This document shows, piece by piece, positions 16,850-29,913 of a DNA stretch of 64,000 nucleotides. The position numbers and the translations under genes are program-made. Origin of the DNA: Clostridiales bacterium (GTDB lineage Bacteria > Bacillota > Clostridia > Christensenellales > Aristaeellaceae); contig JALFVL010000004.1 in NCBI GenBank assembly GCA_022787165.1, forward strand, positions 62,001 to 126,000. The letters are read 5' to 3'. Under the pieces are notes generated by a model. The model was given only the letters and a program-made list of their open reading frames with translations. It did no database searches and had not been told where the DNA came from. Each line of letters starts with the position of its first letter. Position 1 is the stretch's first letter.

Positions 16850-16876
16850 TATACGCCGCATTCCTTCCGCTGTCAA
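16848..16876 (-). promoter_or_regulatory. Consensus sigma-A promoter of the metal-resistance operon
   Basis: TTGACA (16876-16871), 17-bp spacer, TATAAT (16853-16848) on the minus strand: a perfect match. Such a strong promoter needs a repressor, which fits the palindromes just downstream. Confidence 0.92.
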
Positions 16877-16971
16877 TCCCTTTTCGCGCTGTTTTTCGTT
16901 TTCTTCAGTGTTTTCCTGCGCAGTCGGCTCCTATTCTGCTGCCGGGCTGTGTACAAGGCTGTTTCCGACAG

Positions 16972-16999
16972 AAAAACGCCCGGAAGAGCTCCCGGACGT
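16972..16999 (-). terminator. Terminator of the PHP phosphoesterase gene
   Basis: On the minus strand a 9-bp stem (CGTCCGGGA / TTCCGGGCG with wobble pairs) around GCTC is followed by five Ts. Confidence 0.85.
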
Positions 17000-17056
17000 C
17001 TCATTTGAAAACCTTTGCTATTAAAGGAGGACGGGTTCTTCCCCTGCGTGCAGCCG

Positions 17057-17929
17057 TCAGACCGGCACCGGCGAGGAATACGCCGTGCGTCCCTCGCTGT
17101 CAATGGCCTCGGCACGCAGGAAGGTCTCGTGCGGCTGAATGTGATAGACGGCCTGCGTCAGCCCATCGCCGCTTGCGACGCGCTCCTCGCTCCAGATCGC
17201 GTCCGAATAGAAGACGATATGCGAGGCCGGGGAGCAGCGCACGCGCGCCACGCCCTGAGCAACCGTCATTTCAATCTCCGGCCCCTGCGTCGCATAGAAA
17301 CGGCCCTCACGCAGCGCCTCCATCACAGCCTCATGGCTGCGCTCCCTCGCGTGGACCATCAGCCAGCCACCGAGGGCGTCCTGCTTATACTGGTGCGCGT
17401 CATCCGCCGCCATGCAGGGCAGCAGCTTGCCTAGCGAGGCGAGCTGATCGACGAACAGGCCCGAATACGGCCTCGCGTTCATCGGGAAGCCGCTGGTCGT
17501 GTTATAGATCTCCGTGCCGCAGAACCCGTGCAGACGCCTGACCGCCTCCGCGCTGTTGAGCGACCACGCCGGGTGCGCGAGGATCGCCAAACCGCCCACC
17601 GCCGCAATCGCGTCGATGATGCCCTGCGCGCTCAGCGTAGGCGAAAACCGGTCAAGCGCAGGCTCCTGCTCCATGCCGATGCCGACGATATGGTAGACGC
17701 CCTCCTGCACAGTGTTGCCTACGTTGTATTCGCAGCCGGAAAGCAGCAGCATACCGCCTTCTGTCGTCCCCTTCTGTGAGCGCACCCAATGATCTGTCAC
17801 CGCGATAAAATCATATCCCGCACGCTCGTACAGCGCAATTGCTTCCTCATAGTCAAGCTGTCCGTCGCTGAACGCGGTATGCATGTGCAGATTGCCGCGC
17901 AGCCATACGCCTTCCCCTATCTGGTGCAT
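17057..17929 (-). CDS. PHP-domain metal-dependent phosphoesterase
   Basis: A 290-residue PHP-fold protein. GNLHMHTAFSDG is motif I (metal-binding His), VTDHW motif II, AILAHPAW motif III and AADDAH motif IV. It most likely hydrolyses a phosphoester, such as a nucleotide or sugar phosphate, with a trinuclear metal site; the substrate is unknown. The C-terminal ~70 residues are beta-rich and may form a separate small domain. ATG 17929 follows GAGAGGG. It is monocistronic between its own promoter (17995-18023) and terminator. Confidence 0.9.
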   Translation of the reverse strand: MHQIGEGVWLRGNLHMHTAFSDGQLDYEEAIALYERAGYDFIAVTDHWVRSQKGTTEGGMLLLSGCEYNVGNTVQEGVYHIVGIGMEQEPALDRFSPTLSAQGIIDAIAAVGGLAILAHPAWSLNSAEAVRRLHGFCGTEIYNTTSGFPMNARPYSGLFVDQLASLGKLLPCMAADDAHQYKQDALGGWLMVHARERSHEAVMEALREGRFYATQGPEIEMTVAQGVARVRCSPASHIVFYSDAIWSEERVASGDGLTQAVYHIQPHETFLRAEAIDSEGRTAYSSPVPV

Positions 17930-17994
17930 ATGTTTTCCCTCTCCCTGCAAAAGCCCGGCGGATTGACCGCTTCCAGCTTTGTTTATCCTTCAAC

Positions 17995-18023
17995 AGTGTA
18001 CCGCATTTTCGGATAAAAATCAA
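17995..18023 (-). promoter_or_regulatory. Promoter of the PHP gene
   Basis: TTGATT and TACACT are 17 bp apart on the minus strand, about 65 bp before the ATG. Confidence 0.5.
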
Positions 18024-18062
18024 ATCTGCGCTTCGTTTTCGTGAAAGTTTTTTTCGGTGCAT

Positions 18063-18090
18063 TGACTTTGCGCTGTTCCTTGACTATAAT
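18063..18090 (+). promoter_or_regulatory. Promoter of the cation antiporter gene
   Basis: TTGACT, 16-bp spacer, TATAAT, about 50 bp before the ATG at 18139; GGGGGAGG is the ribosome site. Confidence 0.8.
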
Positions 18091-18138
18091 AACCAGACTG
18101 TCGGTAATTTTGAAGGATTCTGGGGGAGGTTATTTCCG

Positions 18139-19089
18139 ATGCTCGTTCCCGTGCTCCTGTTTCTCCTTGGCTTCGTGCTGCTGATCAAGGGCGGCGACTG
18201 GTTTGTCGATGCCGCGTCCTCGATTGCGCATCGCTTTCACATGCCTGAGCTGCTCATCGGCGCGACGGTCGTCTCCATCGGCACGACGCTGCCTGAGGTC
18301 ATGGTCTCGGCGCAGGGCGCGCTGGTCGGCAGCGGCTCCATCGCCTTTGGCAACGCCATCGGCTCCGTGATCTGCAACACGGCGCTGATCGCGGCGATCA
18401 CGCTGGTGGTCCGGCCCGCCTCTGTCGATCGCAAAACGCTGATCCTGCCCTCTGCGGCGTTCTTCATCGCCGCCGCGTTCTACTGCTTCAACGCCTATGT
18501 CTTCGGCCGGTTCAGCCGGCTTGCCGGATTTGTGCTTCTGGCGATGTTCGTCCTCTACATGGTGCTCACGGTGCGTCAGATGAAGAATTCCCCATCCGGG
18601 CAGGAGGAGAATGAAGAACCTCCCACGACCTCCTTTGCGCACGACGTCATCATGCTGGTGGTCGGCGCGGTTGTCATTGCCGTCGGCGCCAATCTGCTGG
18701 TCGAAAACGCGCAGATCATCGCGACCGCGCTCGGCGTTCCCGAGAGCGTCATTGCGTTGACGCTCGTTGCCCTGGGCACCTCGCTGCCCGAGCTGGTTAC
18801 GGCCATCACCTCGCTGATCAAGGGCTGCAGCGCGCTGTCGCTGGGCAACATCATCGGCGCGAATCTGTTCAACCTTGTGCTCGTCTCGGGCACTGCGACG
18901 GCAATCTGCCCGTTTGATCTCTCCAGCGCCAGCGCCACGAGCCTGACCGTCGATATTCCGCTGATGCTGGGCGTCATGCTGGTGCTGACAATTCCAGCGC
19001 TCGTGCGTGAAAAGCTGCATCGCTGGCAGGGTGTCCTGCTGCTTTCGGCTTACGCCGCTTATTGCGTTTTCCTTTTCTGCTTCGCCTGA
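18139..19089 (+). CDS. CaCA-family Ca2+(Na+)/cation antiporter, YrbG-like
   Basis: A 316-residue membrane protein with about ten hydrophobic segments in two inverted halves. The alpha repeats are visible as IGTTLPEVMVS (about residue 48) and LGTSLPELVTA (about 212), each followed by a GNxIG motif (FGNAIGSVICN and LGNIIGANLFN). A cytoplasmic acidic loop (about 150-165) separates the halves. Members exchange Ca2+ for Na+ or H+. It has its own promoter and no operon partner. Confidence 0.95.
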   Translation: MLVPVLLFLLGFVLLIKGGDWFVDAASSIAHRFHMPELLIGATVVSIGTTLPEVMVSAQGALVGSGSIAFGNAIGSVICNTALIAAITLVVRPASVDRKTLILPSAAFFIAAAFYCFNAYVFGRFSRLAGFVLLAMFVLYMVLTVRQMKNSPSGQEENEEPPTTSFAHDVIMLVVGAVVIAVGANLLVENAQIIATALGVPESVIALTLVALGTSLPELVTAITSLIKGCSALSLGNIIGANLFNLVLVSGTATAICPFDLSSASATSLTVDIPLMLGVMLVLTIPALVREKLHRWQGVLLLSAYAAYCVFLFCFA

Positions 19090-19133
19090 GCGCACAACAG
19101 GCACAAAAAGTTGCAAAAACTTGAGAAATCCGC

Positions 19134-19162
19134 TTGCAATTCCTTTTCGAACGTGGTACAAT
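19134..19162 (+). promoter_or_regulatory. rpsT promoter
   Basis: TTGCAA and TACAAT with a 17-bp spacer, 45 bp before the rpsT start. Confidence 0.8.
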
Positions 19163-19206
19163 TATTCATGCTGATTATTTGAATACACCCGAGGAGGTGA
19201 ATTCCT

Positions 19207-19464
19207 TTGCCGAATATCAAGTCTGCTATCAAGCGCGTCAGCGTCAGCGAGCACAAGGCTCTTCGCAACAAGATGGTGAAGTCCTCTGCCAAGACCGCGC
19301 TGAAGAAGTTCGATTCCGCTGCCGCCGCGAAGACCGCGACTGCCGAGATGCTGAGCTCCGCCTCTTCCGTGGTCGATAAGGCCGCCGCGAAGGGCGTTAT
19401 CTCCAAGAATGCCGCCAACCGTCAGAAGGCGCGCATGGCCCGTGAGCTGGCCAAGGCCGAGTAA
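19207..19464 (+). CDS. rpsT: 30S ribosomal protein S20
   Basis: An 85-residue, Lys/Ala-rich helical protein with the S20 pattern (MPNIKSAIKRV, HKALRNKMVKSSAKTALKKF, KGVISKNAANRQKARMAREL). It binds 16S rRNA. The start is TTG at 19207, with a strong GAGGAGGTG eight bases before it. E. coli rpsT also uses a UUG start and is translationally autoregulated, so the weak start here may have the same meaning. It is monocistronic with its own promoter and terminator. Confidence 0.97.
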   Translation: MPNIKSAIKRVSVSEHKALRNKMVKSSAKTALKKFDSAAAAKTATAEMLSSASSVVDKAAAKGVISKNAANRQKARMARELAKAE

Positions 19465-19478
19465 TCACTCTGCTGTTT

Positions 19479-19510
19479 AACCTCTCCCTTTGGGGAGAGG
19501 TTTTCTTTTT
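19479..19510 (+). terminator. rpsT terminator
   Basis: CCTCTCCC / GGGGAGAGG hairpin followed by TTTTCTTTTT, 15 bp after the stop. Confidence 0.95.
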
Positions 19511-19524
19511 CCTCCTTTCTCCTT

Positions 19525-19564
19525 TAGAAACAGCAGAGGGCGCTTCGACGTGAAGCGCCCTCTG
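19525..19564 (-). terminator. Terminator of the hydrogenase operon
   Basis: A perfect 13-bp stem (CAGAGGGCGCTTC / GAAGCGCCCTCTG) with loop GACGT, just after the hydrogenase stop on the minus strand; the T-run is short (TTTC). Confidence 0.8.
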
Positions 19565-19571
19565 CCCTCTC

Positions 19572-21296
19572 TTATTGATGCAATTCTGCCCTGTGCTCGA
19601 TGTGCAGCAGATGATGCGCCTTTTCCCCGCAGGGCTCTCCGAGATACTGCTCGTAGAGTTTTACGATCTCCGGGTTCTCGTGGCTAAAGCGGATCGGTTT
19701 TTTGCGGTCCAGCTCATAGAGCACGGGCGCCCGGCGCGGCGCATACTCCTCGCCATCGTGAATCGGCTGTCCGCCGCCGCCGACACAGCCGCCCGGGCAA
19801 GCCATGACCTCGACAAAGTCATACCGCACCTCGCCGCGATCAAGCGCCGCCAGCAGCGCTCGGGCATTGCCCAGGCCGCTGACCACGGCGGTATGCACGA
19901 TCGTGCCGCCGACGTTGAACTGCGCCTCCTTCCAGGGCTTCATGCCGCGAACCTCGCAGAACACATCCGGTCCCGGGTTCTTGCCCGTGACCATCCTGAA
20001 GGCTGTACGCAATGCCGCCTCCATGACGCCGCCGGTTGTGCCGAAGATCACGCCCGCGCCGGAATACTCACCCAGCGGGGAATCGTATTCGCCTTCCGGC
20101 ATGCGCTCAGGCTGAATCGCCTCCGCGCGGATCATGCGCGCCAGCTCACGCGTGGTCAGCACATGGTCAACATCCGCGCCCGTGCCCGCGCTGTCCATCC
20201 CCGGCCAGGTGCATTCGTCCTTTTTCGCCGTGCAGGGCATGATGGAGACGCAGCAGATTTTAGCCGGATCAATGCCCATCTTTTCCGCGAAGTAGCTCTT
20301 GGCCACAGCGCCAAACATCTGCTGCGGCGACTTGCACGTGGAAATATGCGGCAGAATCTCCGGCGCCTGCGTCCTGGCAAAGCGCATCCAACCCGGGCAG
20401 CAGCTCGTGAACATCGGCAGCGGTGCTTCGCCCGGATGGGTCAGCCTGTGAATGAATTCTGTCGCCTCCTCCATGATCGTGAGGTCCGCAGCAAAATTCG
20501 TATCGAAGACATAATCAAAGCCCATGCGGCGCAGAATCGTCGCCAGGCGCTTCTCGGTCGCCACGTCGCTCGTCAGGCCAAACTGCTCGCCCCAGGCGGC
20601 GCGCACGGCGGGAGCAACCTGCACAACGGTCACCCTGTCAGGATCGTGCAGCGCCTCAAGTACGCTGTCGGTGTCGTCGCGCTCGCGCAGGGCCGCTACC
20701 GGGCAGTGCGTGATGCACTGGCCGCAGATCGAGCAGTCCGCCCGCTCAATTTTCCGTCCGTCCGCCACATTGACCGTCGTTCGGCTGCCCGTCCCCATGA
20801 CATCCCATACGCCCAACGTCTGCACCTTGTCGCAGATTTGGATGCAGCGCATGCACTTGATGCATTTTGCATTGTCCCGGATGAGCGGGAAGGACGGATC
20901 CCATGCGCTCCTCTCCACCTCGCCCTGGTAGGGGTTGTTGATGCAGCCCAGGTCACCCGCCAGCTTCTGAAGCGCACAGTTCCCGCTGCGCACGCAGACC
21001 GCACAGCGGCAGTCATGCTGCGAGAGGATCAGCTGTACGTTGATCCTTCGTGTCTGGCGCACGCGCGGGGAATTGGTATGCAGCACCATGCCCTCTTCAA
21101 CCGTGTTGTTGCAGGAGGTCACAAGCTTCTCACGCCCTTCGACCTCCACCAGACAGACGCGGCAGGCCGCGATTTCGTTGATTCCCTTGAGATAGCACAG
21201 CCGCGGCACACGCACGCCGATGGCGGTTGCCGCATCCATGATGGTCGTTCCCTCCGGGACGCTGACCCGGACGCCGTCGATCGTCAGATTTACCAT
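19572..21296 (-). CDS. [FeFe]-hydrogenase catalytic subunit with NuoG-like iron-sulfur domains
   Basis: A 574-residue enzyme. The N-terminal 2Fe2S domain has C34, C45, C48, C62. The His-ligated 4Fe4S site has H94, C98, C101, C107. Two ferredoxin 4Fe4S motifs use C145/148/151/155 and C188/191/194/198. The H-cluster motifs are intact: TSCCPGW (298-304), MPCTAKKDE (353-361) and ACPGGCVGGGGQP (499-511). It interconverts H2 and protons/electrons. ATG 21296 overlaps the stop of the upstream GltD-like gene by 7 bp, so the two are one unit. No hydC/NuoE gene is present. Confidence 0.96.
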   Translation of the reverse strand: MVNLTIDGVRVSVPEGTTIMDAATAIGVRVPRLCYLKGINEIAACRVCLVEVEGREKLVTSCNNTVEEGMVLHTNSPRVRQTRRINVQLILSQHDCRCAVCVRSGNCALQKLAGDLGCINNPYQGEVERSAWDPSFPLIRDNAKCIKCMRCIQICDKVQTLGVWDVMGTGSRTTVNVADGRKIERADCSICGQCITHCPVAALRERDDTDSVLEALHDPDRVTVVQVAPAVRAAWGEQFGLTSDVATEKRLATILRRMGFDYVFDTNFAADLTIMEEATEFIHRLTHPGEAPLPMFTSCCPGWMRFARTQAPEILPHISTCKSPQQMFGAVAKSYFAEKMGIDPAKICCVSIMPCTAKKDECTWPGMDSAGTGADVDHVLTTRELARMIRAEAIQPERMPEGEYDSPLGEYSGAGVIFGTTGGVMEAALRTAFRMVTGKNPGPDVFCEVRGMKPWKEAQFNVGGTIVHTAVVSGLGNARALLAALDRGEVRYDFVEVMACPGGCVGGGGQPIHDGEEYAPRRAPVLYELDRKKPIRFSHENPEIVKLYEQYLGEPCGEKAHHLLHIEHRAELHQ

Positions 21297-23125
21297 ATCG
21301 CCGCCCTGCCTCCTTTGAAGATGCCATAGCCGTAGTGATCGCAACGCAGGCAGCGGGAGCACTCCTGAGCCGCCTCCTCCGCGGTCATGCCGCATTCGAT
21401 GTGGTCAAAGTTTTCTTTGCGCTCCTGCGCCGGCTTCTCCGTGAGGTTGACGCGGGCGCAGTGCCGCTTGTCCTCGTAACCCGGCGCGGGGATCTGCACG
21501 TCCACGGAAATCAGATGGTTATAGCCGAGGTAGTTGTCGATGTTCGCCGCGGCCACCTTGCCCGCCGCAATCGCGCGGATGACGGTCGCGGGCCCGGTCA
21601 CACAGTCGCCGCCCGCGAAGACGCCCGGCAGATCGGAGACCATCCCGTCCGGCAGCGCCGCGAGGTTGCCGCGCTTGACGGACATGCCCGCCTCCTCGAA
21701 GTGGCGCGTTTCGATCCCTTGGCCGATGGCAACGACGATGACATCCGCCTCGATGCGCACCTCGTCCTTCTTTGCTGCGGAAACCTTGGCGCGTCCCCAG
21801 GCGTCAATCGGGCCGATGATCTGCGGCTGAACCCAAAGCGCGCACGCATTGCCTTCTGCGTCCGCCTCAATACGCAGCGGCGCATGCAGCTCGATGAGTT
21901 CGCAGCCCTCCTCCAGCGCGCCATCAACCTCCTCCGGCAGGGCGGTCATATCGACCTTGCGGCGACGGTAGACGATCTTCGCCTCCTTCGCCTTCAGGCG
22001 AAGCGCCGAGCGCACGCAGTCCATCGCGACGTTGCCGCCGCCGATGACCAGCACGCGCTTCCCGGAGAAGTCCGGCGGATTGTCGCTGCCGATGGAGCCA
22101 AGCAGGTCGACGGCGGAATAGACGTTCCCGCTCTCCTCGCCTTCGATGCCGACCTTCTTGTCGGTCTGCGCGCCGATGGAGACATAGACGGCGTCGAACT
22201 CGTTGCGCAGCTGATCGATGGTAATCGTTTCGCCGATCTTCGTGTTGTAATGAACGGTCACACCCGTGGAGAGGATACAGTCGATATCCTCCTGAAGGCG
22301 CTCGCGCGGGAAGCGATAGCTGGGGATGCCGTAGCGCAGCATGCCGCCCAGCTTGGGGCGCAGCTCAAAGACATCGCACTGATGGCCCATGAGCTGCAGA
22401 TAGTAGGCGGCGCTCAGGCCGCTGGGGCCGCCGCCCACGATCGCGACGCGCTTGCCCGTCGACGGATTGCACACCGGCGCAGGCACGACGCCCGCGTTGT
22501 CCACCGCATAACGCTTGAGCCCGCGTATATTGACGGAATCGTCGAGCATATTGCGGCGGCAGCGCGCCTCACAGGGATGCTCACAGATCAGCGCGCAGGC
22601 CGTCGGGAACGGGTTGTCCTTGCGGATCAGCCGAACGGCATCCGCGCAGCGCCCCTCGCGGATCAGCGCGATATAGCCTGGAATATCCACGCCCGCCGGA
22701 CAAAGCGCCACACATGGAACCGGCTGATTGATGTGATACTGACAATTGCCCGTCGTGATATGCGCGATGTATTCATCCCGAAATCCTACCACGCCGCGGG
22801 AAACCATGCGCGCCGCCTCCCAGCCGATCGCACAGTCGGCGGAGAGCTCAATGTCGTGGGCCAGACGCTCAATCTGCGCCAACGTGTCCATGCTCGCCCT
22901 TCCCTCGAGCACATCCTCCATATAGGTTGCCAGCTGTCCAAGACCGATACGGCAGGGCACGCATTTTCCGCACGTCTGTGCATGACAAAGCCTCAGGAAG
23001 TTCAGCGCAAGGTCGACGGGACAGATACCCGGAGGGCTGGCAACGATGCGCCGCTCCAGGTCCTTGTACAGCCGCTCGACCGTCTGAACCGCCTGATTTT
23101 CTACAGCGATTTTCAGTCTGCTCAT
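21290..23125 (-). CDS. Hybrid NuoF-like iron-sulfur / GltD-like NAD(P)H oxidoreductase
   Basis: A 611-residue protein. Residues about 30-105 hold the C-terminal iron-sulfur part of NuoF/HydB (TCGKCVPC with C52, C55, C58, and C98), but the FMN/NADH-binding part of NuoF is missing. The rest is GltD-like: CVALCPAG and CEHPCEARCRR iron-sulfur motifs, FAD-binding VGGGPSGLSAAYYL, and a second nucleotide site IGGGNVAMDCVRSA. It probably passes electrons between NAD(P)H, FAD and the hydrogenase. ATG 23125 is chosen over an upstream TTG because GGGGGAGG fits it. Confidence 0.9.
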   Translation of the reverse strand: MSRLKIAVENQAVQTVERLYKDLERRIVASPPGICPVDLALNFLRLCHAQTCGKCVPCRIGLGQLATYMEDVLEGRASMDTLAQIERLAHDIELSADCAIGWEAARMVSRGVVGFRDEYIAHITTGNCQYHINQPVPCVALCPAGVDIPGYIALIREGRCADAVRLIRKDNPFPTACALICEHPCEARCRRNMLDDSVNIRGLKRYAVDNAGVVPAPVCNPSTGKRVAIVGGGPSGLSAAYYLQLMGHQCDVFELRPKLGGMLRYGIPSYRFPRERLQEDIDCILSTGVTVHYNTKIGETITIDQLRNEFDAVYVSIGAQTDKKVGIEGEESGNVYSAVDLLGSIGSDNPPDFSGKRVLVIGGGNVAMDCVRSALRLKAKEAKIVYRRRKVDMTALPEEVDGALEEGCELIELHAPLRIEADAEGNACALWVQPQIIGPIDAWGRAKVSAAKKDEVRIEADVIVVAIGQGIETRHFEEAGMSVKRGNLAALPDGMVSDLPGVFAGGDCVTGPATVIRAIAAGKVAAANIDNYLGYNHLISVDVQIPAPGYEDKRHCARVNLTEKPAQERKENFDHIECGMTAEEAAQECSRCLRCDHYGYGIFKGGRAAIW

Positions 23126-23188
23126 GAACAAGCCTCCCCCAAAAAATGATCGTTAGAAAAAAGACAACGTTTTCTCCTTTACAATTTA

Positions 23189-23218
23189 ATCATACACCCC
23201 GGTACGCACGTTTGTCAA
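23189..23218 (-). promoter_or_regulatory. Promoter of the hydrogenase operon
   Basis: TTGACA and TATGAT, 18-bp spacer, minus strand, 65 bp before the first gene. Confidence 0.8.
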
Positions 23219-23388
23219 CGCAAACACTTTTATTTCTGAAGACCTTTCCCATTTTCTCTGTTTCTTTGTTCTTCTCATTTTCTCTTTGACTATTTTTTAT
23301 CTATTCCTGCTTTCCTCTCGTGTTTTCCCTTACCCGGCTCCGCTCCCCTCCCCCTCTTTGGATCGAACCTTTCTAAATCCCGGGCACA
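23219..23388. other. Pyrimidine-rich gene-free stretch
   Basis: About 170 bp upstream of the hydrogenase promoter are almost entirely C and T on the plus strand, AT-richer than the surroundings. No frame, repeat or RNA could be recognised; it may serve as an upstream promoter region. Confidence 0.4.
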
Positions 23389-23421
23389 CAAAACACCCGA
23401 AGCATTTCTGCTCCGGGCGTT
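23389..23421 (-). terminator. Terminator of the ATP synthase operon
   Basis: Minus-strand hairpin with arms AACGCCCGGAGC / GCTTCGGGTGTT around AGAAAT, followed by TTGTGTG, 20 bp after atpC. Confidence 0.8.
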
Positions 23422-23442
23422 CTCTGTCTGTATATACTTCCG

Positions 23443-26122
<2,680 letters not shown>

Positions 26123-26137
26123 CGCTCACCCCTCCTT

Positions 26138-27649
<1,512 letters not shown>

Positions 27650-27689
27650 GGGTTCACCGGCTTTCTTCTTTCAAAATCGGGGGTACGGT

Positions 27690-28226
27690 TCAGGACTGCG
27701 CAAGCAGCGCGCGGCGAAGATGCTCCATCTTCGAGGCGACGGTGTTGTCATAGCGCTTGCCGTCCATCTCCACGCGCATGCCGCCCACGAGCGAAGCGTC
27801 GACCTGTTTTTGCAGCAGGATCGTCTTGCCCGTCTTCTTCTCCAGCGCCTCGATCAGCCGCTTCTCCTGCTGCGCGCTCAGCGGCGTGGCGGAGACCACG
27901 CGGGCCGGCACGATGCCGTGCCGCTCGTTATAGGCGATCACAAAGGCGTCCTTGCAGCCGCCGATGCGCTCAAACGCGCCGCGCTCGCAAAGAATCTTCA
28001 TGAAGTTGAGCAGATAAGGATGAACTTTTCCGCCAAACGCCTGGTCAAGAAGCGCCAGGCGCTCGGCCTTGGCCAGCGCGCGGCTGCCGATCAGCCGCAG
28101 ATACTCCGGGCTTTCCCGAAGCAGCGCGCAGACGCCGTTCATCTGCTCAAGCAGCTCCTCCTCCAGATGCTCCTCCAGCGCCAGCTGATACAGCGCGTCG
28201 CCATAGGTCTTTTCAAGCTCTGTCAC
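27690..28226 (-). CDS. atpH: ATP synthase F1 delta subunit
   Basis: A 178-residue peripheral-stalk protein, helical N-terminal domain then the C-terminal motif KTGKTILLQKQVDASLVGG and MRVEMDGKRYDNTVASKM. ATG 28226 overlaps the atpF stop. Confidence 0.94.
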   Translation of the reverse strand: MTELEKTYGDALYQLALEEHLEEELLEQMNGVCALLRESPEYLRLIGSRALAKAERLALLDQAFGGKVHPYLLNFMKILCERGAFERIGGCKDAFVIAYNERHGIVPARVVSATPLSAQQEKRLIEALEKKTGKTILLQKQVDASLVGGMRVEMDGKRYDNTVASKMEHLRRALLAQS

Positions 28227-28726
28227 GACGCCTCACCCACGTTCTCAATGAATTCGTTGATAAACGCTTCGTGATCCTTTTCCTTGACCTCGCGCTCGAT
28301 GACCTGCTGCGCGATATCCAGCGCGATGCCGGAAAGCTCGCCCTTGACCTCGTCGAAGGCCTTGCGGCGCTCCATCTCGATCTCGGACTCGGCGCGGCGC
28401 TTGATCTGCCCCGCCTGCTCGCGCGCATCGCTGACGATGCTCTGCGACATGGCGTTGGCGCTCTCGGTCGCGGTGCGGATCACGCGGTCCGCCTCTTCCC
28501 TCGCGCCGGCCATCTTTTCCTCATAATCGGCCTTCATCGTTTTGGCGTCGTTCTCAGCCTTCTCGGCCTCCTCATAATGCCCTTCAATCTCGGCGCGGCG
28601 CTTCTCGAGAATCGCCATCACCGGCTTGAAGAGAAACTTCTTGAACGCCACCATCAGGATGAGCAGGTTGATCAGCTGAAAGATCATCGTCCACGGCGCG
28701 ATGGAAATAAACTTCTGAACTTCCAC
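28223..28726 (-). CDS. atpF: ATP synthase Fo b subunit
   Basis: A 167-residue protein with one N-terminal membrane helix (about residues 12-31) and a long charged coiled coil (KRRAEIEGHYEEAEKAEND onward) that forms the stator. Only one b-type gene is present. Confidence 0.95.
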   Translation of the reverse strand: MEVQKFISIAPWTMIFQLINLLILMVAFKKFLFKPVMAILEKRRAEIEGHYEEAEKAENDAKTMKADYEEKMAGAREEADRVIRTATESANAMSQSIVSDAREQAGQIKRRAESEIEMERRKAFDEVKGELSGIALDIAQQVIEREVKEKDHEAFINEFIENVGEAS

Positions 28727-28761
28727 GGAAGTTCCCTCCTTTCAATCGTTCCGCTTCCTCA

Positions 28762-29067
<306 letters not shown>

Positions 29068-29100
29068 TTATCCAACGTGCCTTTGCACGAGGGGATCGTG

Positions 29101-29862
29101 TTACTGCGCGCCGTCGCCGGCCGCGCTGCTGACGTACATCATCGTGAGCATGCAGAAGATAAACGCCTGCAGAAAGCTCGAGAAGAAGTCAAAGTAGAGC
29201 GAGAGCACGGCGGGAATGCCGGCCGCGAAAATCGGGATATTGGAGAGCGTCTCGCCCAGCGCGCCAGGCAGAAGGCCCAGCACCAACCCGGAGAGCGCGG
29301 ACAGGCCGCCGTAGATCAGCGCCGTGATGACGCTGCCGCTGGCGATGTTGCCGAAGTGACGGAACGCCATCGACACCGGCGTCGCGATCTCGCCGATGAT
29401 GTTGAACGGCGTCATCACCGGGATCGGATCCGTGTAGCTCTTGAGATAGCCGAGGATGCCGCCCGAGCGAATCTTGTTGTAGGTGATCAGCGCAAAGACG
29501 AGCAATGCCCACGCCAGCACGGTCGAAAGGTCGCTCGTGGGTGCGTAGCAGCCGACAAGGCTCGAGAGGCTGCACCCCAGCGAGAGGCAGAACAGCGCGC
29601 CGATGAACGGCAGATACCACGTGCTGACGTACCTGGCGCCCATGTTGGTGCCCACGAGGTTGTCAAACGCGCCGACGATCATCTCCGCGACGATCTGCCG
29701 CTTCTTCGTGGGATGCACCTGCAGATCCCGCGTCAGGAACCATGCGCCCAGAATCAGCACGAGCATCACGCCCCAGGTGACGACGACCGTCTCCGTGAGC
29801 ATGAAACCGCCCCATTCGGGCTTCGAAATCAGTATTTTTGCTCCGGTAATATCCAGATCCAT
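29101..29862 (-). CDS. atpB: ATP synthase Fo a subunit
   Basis: A 253-residue membrane protein with about six helices. The essential stator arginine lies in TPVSMAFRHFGNIASGSVI, and the C-terminal helix has LQAFIFCMLTMMYV. It forms the ion half-channels next to the c-ring. Confidence 0.96.
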   Translation of the reverse strand: MDLDITGAKILISKPEWGGFMLTETVVVTWGVMLVLILGAWFLTRDLQVHPTKKRQIVAEMIVGAFDNLVGTNMGARYVSTWYLPFIGALFCLSLGCSLSSLVGCYAPTSDLSTVLAWALLVFALITYNKIRSGGILGYLKSYTDPIPVMTPFNIIGEIATPVSMAFRHFGNIASGSVITALIYGGLSALSGLVLGLLPGALGETLSNIPIFAAGIPAVLSLYFDFFSSFLQAFIFCMLTMMYVSSAAGDGAQ

Positions 29863-29913
29863 CGTGTCTTCAACCTACTTTCCTCTTCAAATCATGCAAC
29901 CGTGTCCGCTTGT

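Noticed and set aside
23123-23137. Shared GGCTTGTTCATGA around the starts of the GltD-like gene and atpI
   Set aside because: Short similarity in two start regions; likely chance with similar ribosome sites, and no other copies were seen.
21335-23149. A 604-residue plus-strand frame opposite the GltD-like gene
   Set aside because: Antisense shadow; the minus-strand gene shows clear cofactor motifs.
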